A stretch of 13,861 nucleotides of DNA from DATDYQ01 sp035288965 (GCA_035288965.1 DATDYQ010000081.1:1-13861), one strand, 5' to 3'; positions 1 through 7,723 are shown, counted from the first letter of the stretch. A program made the numbers and translations. The notes: a model not told the origin generated them from the letters alone.

Positions 1-3000
1 AGGAACTTATATATGGAATTGCCAAGCTTATGATAATGCTTTACAGCAAAACTTTGCATTACATAACTTTACATTTACTATAGATGCAACAAATCCCATA
101 ACAGATTTATTATCTCCTTCAAATAATACATTGAATACTACAAATCATGCAGTATCTTTTTTCTTTAATTTCACTGAACAAAATCCAGATAATGCTTCTT
201 TGATAATTAATGGAGTTCTTAATCGAACAATCAATCTAACAAATTCACAAGCAGGAAGCACATTAAATATTACTGTAAATCTAACAAGAAATGGTGAATA
301 TAATTGGAGTGTTAATGTAACAGATAAAGCAAATAACATAAGAAGCAGTGATGTATTTAATTTAACTGTTAGCTTGACTGGAGGAAATCAAATACCTTCA
401 TTAAGAAATTATACCTCCAATCAAACAATAATCTATAATGGAACATTGATTAACTTTTCAGTTGATTTAAGTGATGATAATGGGTTGAGTGGTTATGTAT
501 TTAGCATAAATCAGACGGGAGTTTTTGTTAACAGCAGCTTCATTAACCTTGGGGGAGTTACTGGAGTAAATATATCTAATATAACTAGAATAACAAGTAT
601 TGTTGGAACCAATGTTTCTTGGCAATTTATAGTGAATGATACAAATGGCGCAATTAATGTAAGCCAGATGCAGAGTTTTATTCTTAATTCTTTAGATATA
701 CAACCTGCAGTTAACTTGATATATCCACCACCAGGATATAATTTTACATCAAATAATGTAAGCTTTAATTGCACAGCAACAGACGACAGTAATTTAGTCA
801 ATATTACTTTATGGGGAAATTGGACGGGAACATTCCATCAAAATCAATCATTTAATACTCCAGGATTAGCTAATGCGTCTTTGTTCAATAAATATCTGCC
901 AGATGGTAATTACCTATGGAATTGTCAAGCTTTTGATAATGCGAGCCAGCAAAGTTTCTTTTCATCTAATTATACCTTTAGTATTTTTCCATGTAATCCT
1001 CCATTAAGTGGAAGCTGGAATGTAAATGATACAATAGTTTGCAGGAATAGAACAATAGTCATTGATAAAAACGTTACAATACATCATGAGGGAAATTTAA
1101 CAATAATAAATGTTAATTTGAGCATGAATGGAAGTTATGCAGATGGATTAAGCAATGTTTATGTTAATGATAATGGAAGTTTTTATGTAATAACAAGCAA
1201 TATATCTGATATAGGAAATAAATGTATTGGTGGTGGTTTTGATTGTAGTGCGTTTGATTTTACTAGTAAGAACGAATGTGAGGCAAATTCACCTTGTAAA
1301 TGGAATGTTGCTTTTGAAATATGTGGTTGGCAACCAGGATGTTCAAGCTGCGGTACAATAACAAATCAAACGCAATGCACTAATTTATGTTTATGTGACG
1401 GATGGATTAAAACTAAATATGAGCTACAGGCTAAAAGAGGAAGTAATCTTTCAATATATAATAGTTCTATTGAAAGAGCAGGATGGGCTAGTCAATTAAA
1501 TAAAAGAGGATTTGAGATTAATACTAGTTCTGAAATTTATTACACAAATTTTACCAATATGTGGGATGGTTTAATATTATATTTTGGAAACAACAAAATA
1601 AATAATACAAGAGTTGGATTGGAAAAAGATCCATTAGAAAGTTTTGGGGGTGTTGCTTATTATGATGCATTTGGAGCAAAGGGAAACGTATTAAATGATA
1701 ATAATTTCACAAAGGGAGGATTATTTTTAATAAATTCTTCTAATAGTACTTTTATTAATAATATCTTTCTTGATCCTTCAGGGGCTGTAAGCACATATGT
1801 AATTTTAGGTAAAAATACATTTAATGATACATTTAATGGTAATAAAATAGATGGATCGCAAATAAGCGCTACTTTAAATTCATTAAGCGGTGCAAACCAT
1901 ACAATATATAATAATACATTTTTAGGAGCAAATGGATTAACATTAGATGCATTTAATTATAGCGTTTTAAAGAATAATATCATAAATGGAACAGCAGCTT
2001 CAGGTTCATGGGGTTTAATATTAAAAAGCTCTGATTATAATTTATTTGTTGGAAATAAATATTCTTCATTTAATACATCAACCGGTGGACCTAAGTCTAT
2101 ATTAAACATTACAAGTTCACAAGAAAATAAATTTGTAGATGATATAATCGCTAGCAGAAATTATGCAGCTATAGTAAATGAAACTTTATTAAATGCGGGC
2201 GGAAATATTTACTTCTATAATGTAACTTTCAATAATAGTAAGGTAGCTTTCTTTCCAAATGCGGGCGGTTTATTATATGTAATTTGGTATTTGAATGTTA
2301 GTGTAAATGATACCAACGGAAATAAACTCAATAATGCTAATGTTACTTCCTGGAATGTTACAAGTAATGAAACATTTTCATTTTTAACAAACACTAATGG
2401 ACAAATTCCAAGACAAAATGTTACTGAGTATGAACAAAATAGAACAAGTATTTTATATCAAACAAATTATACAGTAAAAACCACATCAGGAGCATTTGAT
2501 ATTAATACAAAGCAACTAAACATTACAAGAACATCATTTTTATTTATAACAATGAATAATGCCCCCAATGTAAGCCAACCAAGTATAACTCCAAGCCCTG
2601 CTTACAGAAATAATAGCTTGAATTGTACAACAATTCCATTTGATTATCAAACAGCCACATTAAATCTAACATTTTTATGGTCTAAGAATAATATAACTAA
2701 TAATTCTTATGATTATAGTGCAAATGTGGCGAACTTTACAACGGCTGGAACTGGAAGATTGGTAATTCCATTAATGAAATATGACAATTGGACATGTCAA
2801 AGTTATGCTTATGATGGATTTGATGTAAGTGTATTTAGAAATTCAACTGCATTGCAAGTAAGCAATTCGCCTCCAAATCAAACTTCGTTAATAGAACCAT
2901 TAAATGGAAACGATACAATATTTAATAGAACAGTAAATTTCAGGTGGGTAAATGGAAGTGATGCCGATAATGATACATTGACTTATAATTTATTAGTCAA

Positions 3001-3589
3001 TACAAGTTCCGGAGGATATTTAGTTAATATAACAACTACAGATAGCAATTATGTGAGCAATACATTATTTGTTGTTGATACAATACATTATTGGAAAGTT
3101 TGTGTTAGTGATGAAGGATTATATGGACAATGTAGTCCTGTGTTTAATTTCACAGTTAGAAGTTCGGTAGCTTTAACCTTGATTTCAGACAATACTAGCT
3201 TTGGTGGATTAAACCCAAATGATCAAGATAATACAACAGATGATAGTCCTGGACCATTAAAAATACAGAACGATGGAAATGTGTTAACAAATGTAAATAT
3301 TTCATTAGCTGATTTAGGATTATGGACAAGTCCAGGTTACCAAGCTCCAACTTCTAAATTCCAATATAAGGTTAATAATAATACAGGAGAAGAAGGAGCG
3401 TTCAATTGGAGTGGAAGCCAGACAACATTTGCAAATATTCCAGTAAGCAATAATACAGCTTTTGCTTTGCTAAATTATTCTGATGATATAGATAGCGCTA
3501 GGTTTGATGTAAAAATTACCGTTCCAAGTGATGAACCAAGTGGATTCAAATCATCAAGTTTGTTATTTACTGGATGGATTGGAGAATGA
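1..3589 (+). CDS. Giant secreted multidomain surface protein (Ig-like repeats, Cys-rich segment, beta-helix), 5' partial
   Basis: The reading frame is open from the left edge (first full codon at position 2), so the N-terminus lies outside the window; about 1195 residues are visible. Order: Ig-like repeats (to ~nt 990; the edge motif YIWNCQAYDNA recurs as YLWNCQAFDNA near nt 915), a lead-in strand region typical of pectin-lyase-like folds (~1000-1215), a Cys-rich segment (~1220-1405), NosD/pectate-lyase-like right-handed beta-helix repeats rich in NN and N-x-F (~1430-2270), a carboxypeptidase-regulatory-like domain (~2284-2540), FN3-like domains (~2550-3165) and a terminal beta domain (~3170-3589) homologous to that of the 10014 gene. 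N-x-S/T sequons are dense, about 19 in the first ~180 residues after nt 131. Inferred role: glycosylated extracellular adhesin or surface-layer component. No C-terminal membrane anchor is present; anchoring may be N-terminal or via a partner. The stop overlaps the next gene's start by 4 bp. Confidence 0.9.
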   Translation, partial: GTYIWNCQAYDNALQQNFALHNFTFTIDATNPITDLLSPSNNTLNTTNHAVSFFFNFTEQNPDNASLIINGVLNRTINLTNSQAGSTLNITVNLTRNGEYNWSVNVTDKANNIRSSDVFNLTVSLTGGNQIPSLRNYTSNQTIIYNGTLINFSVDLSDDNGLSGYVFSINQTGVFVNSSFINLGGVTGVNISNITRITSIVGTNVSWQFIVNDTNGAINVSQMQSFILNSLDIQPAVNLIYPPPGYNFTSNNVSFNCTATDDSNLVNITLWGNWTGTFHQNQSFNTPGLANASLFNKYLPDGNYLWNCQAFDNASQQSFFSSNYTFSIFPCNPPLSGSWNVNDTIVCRNRTIVIDKNVTIHHEGNLTIINVNLSMNGSYADGLSNVYVNDNGSFYVITSNISDIGNKCIGGGFDCSAFDFTSKNECEANSPCKWNVAFEICGWQPGCSSCGTITNQTQCTNLCLCDGWIKTKYELQAKRGSNLSIYNSSIERAGWASQLNKRGFEINTSSEIYYTNFTNMWDGLILYFGNNKINNTRVGLEKDPLESFGGVAYYDAFGAKGNVLNDNNFTKGGLFLINSSNSTFINNIFLDPSGAVSTYVILGKNTFNDTFNGNKIDGSQISATLNSLSGANHTIYNNTFLGANGLTLDAFNYSVLKNNIINGTAASGSWGLILKSSDYNLFVGNKYSSFNTSTGGPKSILNITSSQENKFVDDIIASRNYAAIVNETLLNAGGNIYFYNVTFNNSKVAFFPNAGGLLYVIWYLNVSVNDTNGNKLNNANVTSWNVTSNETFSFLTNTNGQIPRQNVTEYEQNRTSILYQTNYTVKTTSGAFDINTKQLNITRTSFLFITMNNAPNVSQPSITPSPAYRNNSLNCTTIPFDYQTATLNLTFLWSKNNITNNSYDYSANVANFTTAGTGRLVIPLMKYDNWTCQSYAYDGFDVSVFRNSTALQVSNSPPNQTSLIEPLNGNDTIFNRTVNFRWVNGSDADNDTLTYNLLVNTSSGGYLVNITTTDSNYVSNTLFVVDTIHYWKVCVSDEGLYGQCSPVFNFTVRSSVALTLISDNTSFGGLNPNDQDNTTDDSPGPLKIQNDGNVLTNVNISLADLGLWTSPGYQAPTSKFQYKVNNNTGEEGAFNWSGSQTTFANIPVSNNTAFALLNYSDDIDSARFDVKITVPSDEPSGFKSSSLLFTGWIGE

Positions 3590-4086
3590 AAAAATTAACT
3601 GAAATGATAAAAGAGAACAGAAAGATTGAGTTAGTTATCGGAGGAATTTCATTATTTATTTTGTTATTGGGCTTTATTAATTTTAATAGTAATTTAGTTT
3701 TGGTTTCACCAAAAGATGTAGTTACGCAAAGACAGCCTGAATTTAGCTGGAGCGGAAGTTATGATAATTATAATTTAATTGTTGAAAATGAAAATAATCC
3801 TTTGGTTAATGTTACAGTAGATGAAAATTATTACAGATTAGAAAACCAATTACCATTCGGAGTTTATTATTGGTATGTTATTGCTGAAGAGAAAAAGAGT
3901 GAAACTGTAAGGTTTGAATTGAGATCGATAGTTGCAATAAAACAAGATAATGGAATATTGAATGAAGGAAATTCAAGAGTCAAGGTAGATTATGAAGAAG
4001 ATGGAATTACTGGAGCTGCAATATTGGATGTTAATAGTTTGTTAAAAAAGAATATCACTAAAGCTAGAATAGAACAAGATGAATAG
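3586..4086 (+). CDS. Membrane-anchored FN3-like domain protein
   Basis: A protein of 166 residues with one N-terminal membrane helix (~residues 15-32) after a Lys-rich cytoplasmic stub, then an extracellular beta-sandwich of FN3 type. The W...YNL.V...LVNVTV...YYWYV pattern aligns well with the FN3-like domain of the upstream giant protein (~nt 2900-3165), so the two share a domain family. I chose the ATG at 3586 because it makes the ATGA stop/start overlap usual in this window. An in-frame ATG at 3574 would add only MDWR and is less likely. The gene is sandwiched by overlaps, 4 bp upstream and 8 bp downstream, so it is surely cotranscribed and translationally coupled with both neighbours. Inferred role: small membrane partner or anchor for the surface protein. 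The exact function is unknown. Confidence 0.85.
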   Translation: MKKLTEMIKENRKIELVIGGISLFILLLGFINFNSNLVLVSPKDVVTQRQPEFSWSGSYDNYNLIVENENNPLVNVTVDENYYRLENQLPFGVYYWYVIAEEKKSETVRFELRSIVAIKQDNGILNEGNSRVKVDYEEDGITGAAILDVNSLLKKNITKARIEQDE

Positions 4087-5323
4087 TAGAAAAATAATCT
4101 GGATTTGTATGATTTTGATAGTTGGAATTATGATATTTAACTCAAATGTAGATGCAATTGGAGTTAGTCCTGCTAGAAAAACAATAGATTTCAGTCCAGG
4201 ATATAAGGAAACTGTAACATTTAATGTTTTGAATAATGAACATAAAGATATGAAAGTTATTATTTATGTTGAGGGAGATTTAAATGAAAGTATAAAGTTA
4301 AGCGAAACCTTATTAGAATTTAAAGCTAATGAAAATAATAAAGAAGTAAATTATGAAATTACATTACCAACTAAGTTAACTGAACCTGGAACTCATGAAA
4401 ATAAGATTGTGGTAAGAGAGATTCCAGATAAACAAGCAGGAGAAGGGGCTTTAGTAAGCGCAAGCGCAGCTGTTATACATCAATTACAAGTTTTAGTTCC
4501 TTATCCCGGAAAATATGCTAAAGCAAGTTTAACCATAGCAGAAACAACAAAAGGACAACCATTATCATTTTTATTAACCGTAAGAAATTTAGGAACACAA
4601 GACATAGTAAGAGCAAAAGGAGTTATAGATATTTATGGAGCAAATAATGAAAAGATTGCTATGATACAAACAGATGAAAAAGGAATTAAATCTAAACAAA
4701 GAGATGATTTAGTTGCTGGATTAGATGTAAAAGGATGGAATCCTGGGAAATATTATGCTAAGGCTACAATAATCTATGATGGAGATACAACAACAACTGA
4801 AAGTACATTTAGTTTAGGAGATTTCTATATAGAAATATTAGATATTAATGTAAAAGATTTCAAATTAGGACAGATTGCAAGATTTAATATTTTAATAGAT
4901 AATAAATGGGGTGAGCAAATAAAAGATGTTTATGCTGAGATGATAATAAATGATAAAAATGGAGATGAAATAACCAGATTTAAGAGTGCTAATGAAGATG
5001 TAAATGGTAATAGCAAAGAGGAATTAACTGCATTCTGGGATACGGCAGGAGTTAAGGAAGGGACATATACTGGAAAGATAACTGTTTACTATCAAGGAAA
5101 ACAAACTGAAAAAGAATTAAGAGCGGCGATAACATTGAATGCAATTAAAGTTGATCTAATTGGAATAACTGCCGAAGCTGTTAACTTAAGTTCCGGAAGA
5201 GATAATACAATGATAATTGTTTTAGTTGTTGTTTTAATTTCTGTAAATGTTGGATGGTTTGTTTACTTTAAGAGAAAAGAAAAGATTAAAGCTCAAACAC
5301 AAGGAAATCATGAGCAAAAATAA
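4079..5323 (+). CDS. Signal-peptide, Ig-like repeat, C-terminal-TM surface protein (paralogue of the 11348 gene)
   Basis: A protein of 414 residues. The N-terminal Sec-type signal peptide (hydrophobic ~6-24) is followed by a GVSPARKTIDFSPGY-type first strand, which is typical of archaeal COG1470-like Ig-domain membrane proteins. Three beta-sandwich domains follow, with a VLVPYPGKY linker (~138-146) after the first. A C-terminal membrane helix (~377-395) and a basic cytoplasmic tail (KRKEK) complete a type I topology with the bulk outside. It is homologous over its whole length to the 11348 product: both carry a VPYPG(K/R)Y linker, an I(D/E)IYG-x-N strand motif and a GD(F/I)xIEI motif. Its start overlaps the upstream gene by 8 bp. 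Its last 38 bp overlap the 3' end of the convergent tRNase Z gene. Inferred role: structural or assembly component of the surface complex with its operon mates. No enzymatic motif is seen. Confidence 0.88.
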   Translation: MNSRKIIWICMILIVGIMIFNSNVDAIGVSPARKTIDFSPGYKETVTFNVLNNEHKDMKVIIYVEGDLNESIKLSETLLEFKANENNKEVNYEITLPTKLTEPGTHENKIVVREIPDKQAGEGALVSASAAVIHQLQVLVPYPGKYAKASLTIAETTKGQPLSFLLTVRNLGTQDIVRAKGVIDIYGANNEKIAMIQTDEKGIKSKQRDDLVAGLDVKGWNPGKYYAKATIIYDGDTTTTESTFSLGDFYIEILDINVKDFKLGQIARFNILIDNKWGEQIKDVYAEMIINDKNGDEITRFKSANEDVNGNSKEELTAFWDTAGVKEGTYTGKITVYYQGKQTEKELRAAITLNAIKVDLIGITAEAVNLSSGRDNTMIIVLVVVLISVNVGWFVYFKRKEKIKAQTQGNHEQK

Positions 5324-6182
5324 CATCTTTGAAAATAGGTTTAGCTTCTTTTTTTAATATATCAATATTATTATACCTTTGGGAGAAATGAGTTAGGATA
5401 AGTTTTTTTACTTTAGCTTTTTTAGCTATTAATGCAGCTTGTTTTGCAGTTAAATGTTTGAAATCTTTTGCATTTCGTTCTAGACTTGAATCGAAAGTTG
5501 ATTCACAGACTAATAAATCAGCAGTTTTTGCTAATAAAATACATTCATTGCAATAAACTGTGTCTGTGATAAAAGTTATTTTTTTACCTTTCACTAAAGA
5601 TGTTGCTTTTTTTACATCTATTAATTTACCTTCGAATTTTATTGATTTTCCATTTTGCAAATTTTTTATTATAGGATCGTTTTTAAGATGAAATTTTTTT
5701 AGATATGAAACATTTATTTTTCTTTTATCTTTTTCTATTAATGAGAAACCAATACAATCTGTTGAATGTCTAAGTTTTTTTGCTTCAAGATAAAATTTCT
5801 TATTTTCAAAGAATTTTCCGTCTTTAGTTATTTCTATTACCTTTATATTTAACTTATTATCATGAATAAACATCTCCTGAATTTTTTTCATAAAGTAATT
5901 ACTACCCTTTGGACCATAAATCTCTAGTTGTTTATTGTATTGCGAAGCTGCCATTGTTTGAAGTAATCCAGGTAAGCCAAGAATATGATCTCCATGCCAA
6001 TGAGAAAGTAAAATTTTAGTTATCTTTGTAGGAGAAATGTTAGCTATTTTTATTTGTCTTTGAGTTCCTTCTCCACAATCTATTAATATATTTTCATCTT
6101 CGTAATTAAGTAAACAAGATACATGATTTCTATCTTTTGTTGGTACCATAGAGGATGTTCCAAGAAATGTGAGTTTTACCAT
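5286..6182 (-). CDS. rnz: Ribonuclease Z (tRNA 3'-end processing endonuclease)
   Basis: A 298-residue metallo-beta-lactamase-fold enzyme that cuts the 3' trailer from precursor tRNA so that CCA can be added. The short-form length (~300) is normal for archaea. Visible motifs are LGTSSMVPTKDRN (10-19 region, the tRNase Z PTKxRN signature), CGEGTQRQ (36-43), the zinc motif HWHGDH with H61, H63, D65 and H66, further metal-ligand candidates H139, D207 (TDT) and H265 (LTHFSQRY), the HLTAKQAA motif with catalytic-type H243, and a C-terminal AHDFLVF. Residues ~85-130 form the flexible-arm region. The start ATG is fixed by the conserved N-terminal strand. It is divergent from endA across a 50-bp gap and probably leaderless. 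Its last 38 bp run inside the convergent surface-protein gene. The call is secure. Confidence 0.96.
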   Translation of the reverse strand: MVKLTFLGTSSMVPTKDRNHVSCLLNYEDENILIDCGEGTQRQIKIANISPTKITKILLSHWHGDHILGLPGLLQTMAASQYNKQLEIYGPKGSNYFMKKIQEMFIHDNKLNIKVIEITKDGKFFENKKFYLEAKKLRHSTDCIGFSLIEKDKRKINVSYLKKFHLKNDPIIKNLQNGKSIKFEGKLIDVKKATSLVKGKKITFITDTVYCNECILLAKTADLLVCESTFDSSLERNAKDFKHLTAKQAALIAKKAKVKKLILTHFSQRYNNIDILKKEAKPIFKDVIFAHDFLVFEL

Positions 6183-6197
6183 ATATATTTTTAAAAG

Positions 6198-6214
6198 AAA
6201 GCTTTTTAAATAGT
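6198..6214. promoter_or_regulatory. Shared bidirectional TATA element for tRNase Z and EndA genes
   Basis: A near-symmetrical box (AAAGCTTTTTAAATAG) centred near 6208 is the only good TATA-like element in the 50-bp gap. Its centre lies about 25 bp from the plus-strand ATG at 6233 and about 26 bp from the minus-strand ATG at 6182, the normal archaeal TATA-to-start distance for leaderless messages in both directions. Inference from spacing and composition only. Confidence 0.6.
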
Positions 6215-6232
6215 TTACTGTTTTAATGAAGT

Positions 6233-6784
6233 ATGAAAAAGAAAGAAGATGTTAAAGAAGAAAGTAAAGTTTCAAATGCTAAGTTTGTTGGAGAAAGAAT
6301 AATAGCTGAGAATAGTGATGAAGTTAGAGCAATGTATGATTCAAGCAGATTTGGAGAGTTAAAAGATAATAGAATACAATATTCAAATGTTGAAGCTCTT
6401 TACTTAATGGAAAAAGATAAATTAAAAGTTTTAGATGGAAGAAAAGAATTAAAATTTGAAAGTTTTGTTAAGAAAGTAAAGAAGAATGAACCTAATTTTT
6501 TGATAAGATATTATGTTTATAGAGATTTAAGATCAAGAGGATATATTGTTAAAACTGCTTTGAAGTTTGGGGCTGATTTTAGAGTATATGATCGGGGAAT
6601 TAAACCAGGAGATGATCATGCAAAATGGATTGTATATCCTGTAAGTGAAGGCGGAATGTTTTCTTGGTTTGATTTTTCCGCTAAAAATAGAGTTGCACAT
6701 AGTACAAGAAAGAATTTGTTAATAGCAGTAGTTGATGATGAGAATGATTGTACTTATTATGAGATAAGTTGGACACGACCTTAG
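6233..6784 (+). CDS. endA: tRNA-splicing endonuclease EndA
   Basis: A 183-residue archaeal tRNA-intron endonuclease, which cleaves bulge-helix-bulge motifs in precursor tRNA and other intron-containing RNAs. The length is that of the single-unit homotetrameric (alpha4) class. The N-terminal domain spans ~15-85. The catalytic C-terminal domain carries GYIVKTALKFGADFRVYDRG with Y119, GDDHAKW with H129, and STRKNLLIAVVDDE with K160, which is the complete Tyr/His/Lys triad. It also has the conserved C-terminal YYEISW strand. The first ~12 residues are unusually Lys/Glu-rich. The start at 6233 is ~25 bp from the shared TATA element, implying a leaderless message. It sits divergent to tRNase Z, so two tRNA maturation nucleases share a control region. 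The call is secure. Confidence 0.97.
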   Translation: MKKKEDVKEESKVSNAKFVGERIIAENSDEVRAMYDSSRFGELKDNRIQYSNVEALYLMEKDKLKVLDGRKELKFESFVKKVKKNEPNFLIRYYVYRDLRSRGYIVKTALKFGADFRVYDRGIKPGDDHAKWIVYPVSEGGMFSWFDFSAKNRVAHSTRKNLLIAVVDDENDCTYYEISWTRP

Positions 6785-6814
6785 TATTTACTTATAAGTA
6801 GTCATTAAACGATA

Positions 6815-6826
6815 GATTTATAAATC
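6815..6826 (+). promoter_or_regulatory. Palindromic TATA box upstream of the putative DGR target gene
   Basis: GATTTATAAATC is a perfect 12-bp palindrome in the 69-bp gap after endA. Its centre is ~25 bp before a TTG (6845) and ~33 bp before the ATG (6854) in the same frame, so the message is either leaderless from TTG or has a leader of ~8 nt before ATG. Confidence 0.6.
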
Positions 6827-6853
6827 AATGATTTTTGACTAATATTGATTAAA

Positions 6854-7657
6854 ATGACAATAGATGAAGCATTATCAAAATTACCAGAAGGGAAAGTTAA
6901 AATAAAAGAAAGTAAAATTTCCTTTCCTAGAAGATTTGTTCCGTTGCAATCAGGAAGAGAAGATTTAGAAAAAGTATTTACTAAGGCTGTTTTTAATCCA
7001 GCAGATTATATACAAATTCCTGGAACTAATGGAATTATAAGAGCTTATCAATCGATTAATGGATTTATTTACTCTGGCGCTTTATCTGTAGCAAACACAG
7101 ATGGACTATTAGTTTCATCGCCATCGAAATTTATTCCACATTTGATTAATGTTGTTAGCTCATATAAAAAGAAAACAATATTATATGATGGCAATGGAAA
7201 TGAAATACCACCAGAAAAAACTGAAAGAATTTATCAATACCTTACAAGAGAAGGATTAGGAAAGAATCATGAAAAAGGAATAGGAACGTGGCTTTGTGCA
7301 AGATTTTTTGAAGGTAGTGGTTATCTTGATTTAGATATAGAAACGGATTTTAGAGCAGTTAATGGTGGAGTAACTGCAACTATTAGTCAATTGGAAGAAT
7401 GTGTTTCAGAAAATTGTTTTGTTGATTTAGATCCTGAAAATTTTAATAGCCAAGGTTTGCCTAAAAGAAGATCAAAAACACAAAAATATATTCAAGGAGA
7501 AAATATATACTTTACATATCCAAGAAAAGACAGAGTCTCGAGGTTCTACGCTTATTCGGATATGGCTGACCTTGACTGCGGTGGGGGCTCTGGCAACTCG
7601 TTTGTTGGGCTCGGGGTGTTAACCTACACCGAAGGCGTACCAAAAAATTGTGAATAA
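6854..7657 (+). CDS. Unrecognised protein with DGR-like hypervariable C-terminus
   Basis: A soluble protein of 267 residues; no signal peptide or membrane helix is seen. I chose ATG 6854; the frame also allows TTG 6845, which would add three residues. I do not recognise a catalytic family for residues 1-225. The N-terminal part contains FPRRFVPLQSG and a GTWLCARFFEGSGYLDLDIE strand region, and a KYIQGENIYFTYPRKD stretch precedes the tail. From residue 227 (nt 7532) the DNA switches from AT-rich to ~56% GC and encodes RVSRFYAYSDMADLDC followed by a Gly/Ser/Asn-rich stretch and GLGVL. The layout resembles the C-terminal ligand-binding edge of DGR target proteins, with an R-F-x-A-x-S-x-x-A-x-L-x-C framework and a Leu-Gly-Val near the end. 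Inferred role: binding protein whose specificity is diversified. The binding partner is unknown, and no reverse transcriptase lies nearby. Confidence 0.8.
   Translation: MTIDEALSKLPEGKVKIKESKISFPRRFVPLQSGREDLEKVFTKAVFNPADYIQIPGTNGIIRAYQSINGFIYSGALSVANTDGLLVSSPSKFIPHLINVVSSYKKKTILYDGNGNEIPPEKTERIYQYLTREGLGKNHEKGIGTWLCARFFEGSGYLDLDIETDFRAVNGGVTATISQLEECVSENCFVDLDPENFNSQGLPKRRSKTQKYIQGENIYFTYPRKDRVSRFYAYSDMADLDCGGGSGNSFVGLGVLTYTEGVPKNCE
7532..7641 (+). other. Candidate DGR variable region (VR)
   Basis: A GC-rich block (62 of 110 bases G/C by hand count) at the 3' end of an AT-rich gene, in frame with residues 227-263. Codons TAC, TAT, GAT, ATG, GAC, GAC, GGT, GGC, GGC, AAC and TTT are each reachable from AAC, AAT or AAG templates by changing only A. 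They are interleaved with stable-looking GCT, TCG, CTT, TGC and a GGGCTCGGGGTG end (7607-7618) that would serve as the IMH-like 3' anchor. This is the classical VR arrangement. The matching template repeat is not in the window, so the assignment is inferred. Confidence 0.6.
7615..7630. other. Short hairpin at the 3' edge of the candidate VR
   Basis: GGTGT (7615-7619) and ACACC (7626-7630) form a 5-bp stem with the 6-nt loop TAACCT, overlapping the end of the GC-rich framework. Some DGR target genes carry a DNA hairpin or cruciform just after the IMH that aids retrohoming, and the position fits. The stem is short, so chance is possible. Confidence 0.4.
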
Positions 7658-7694
7658 AATTTTATATTTCTTAGACCAAGTGGTACAACAAAGC

Positions 7695-7706
7695 TTTTAT
7701 ATTTAA
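7695..7706 (+). promoter_or_regulatory. TATA box of the winged-helix/methyltransferase operon
   Basis: TTTTATATTTAA, preceded by AAGC, is centred ~24 bp before the ATG at 7724. The spacing predicts a leaderless message covering the 7724 and 8650 genes. Confidence 0.6.
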
Positions 7707-7723
7707 GTCAATTTTGAAAATTT

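Noticed and set aside
131..133. TTG as the start of the giant surface protein
   Set aside because: The frame is open to the left edge and the upstream residues (YIWNCQAYDNA) match an internal repeat near nt 915, so the gene begins before the window.
145..801. Minus-strand open frames at 145-339 and 511-801
   Set aside because: They lie opposite a clearly coding repeat-rich protein, lack promoters and show no recognisable motif; they are antisense shadows.
3574..3585. ATG 3574 (MDWR) as start of the FN3-like protein
   Set aside because: ATG 3586 gives the ATGA overlap seen at other gene junctions in this window, and the extra four residues add nothing to the membrane anchor.
7532..7641. GC-rich island as a structural RNA gene (tRNA, H/ACA guide, 5S)
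   Set aside because: GC-rich islands in AT-rich archaea are often RNA genes, but no cloverleaf, T-loop consensus, convincing K-turn stem or 5S pattern could be drawn, and the frame stays open and in register with the upstream protein.
7637..7686. GTACCA ... TGGTAC inverted pair around the end of the DGR-like gene
   Set aside because: Only 6 bp per arm with a 38-bp spacer; expected by chance.
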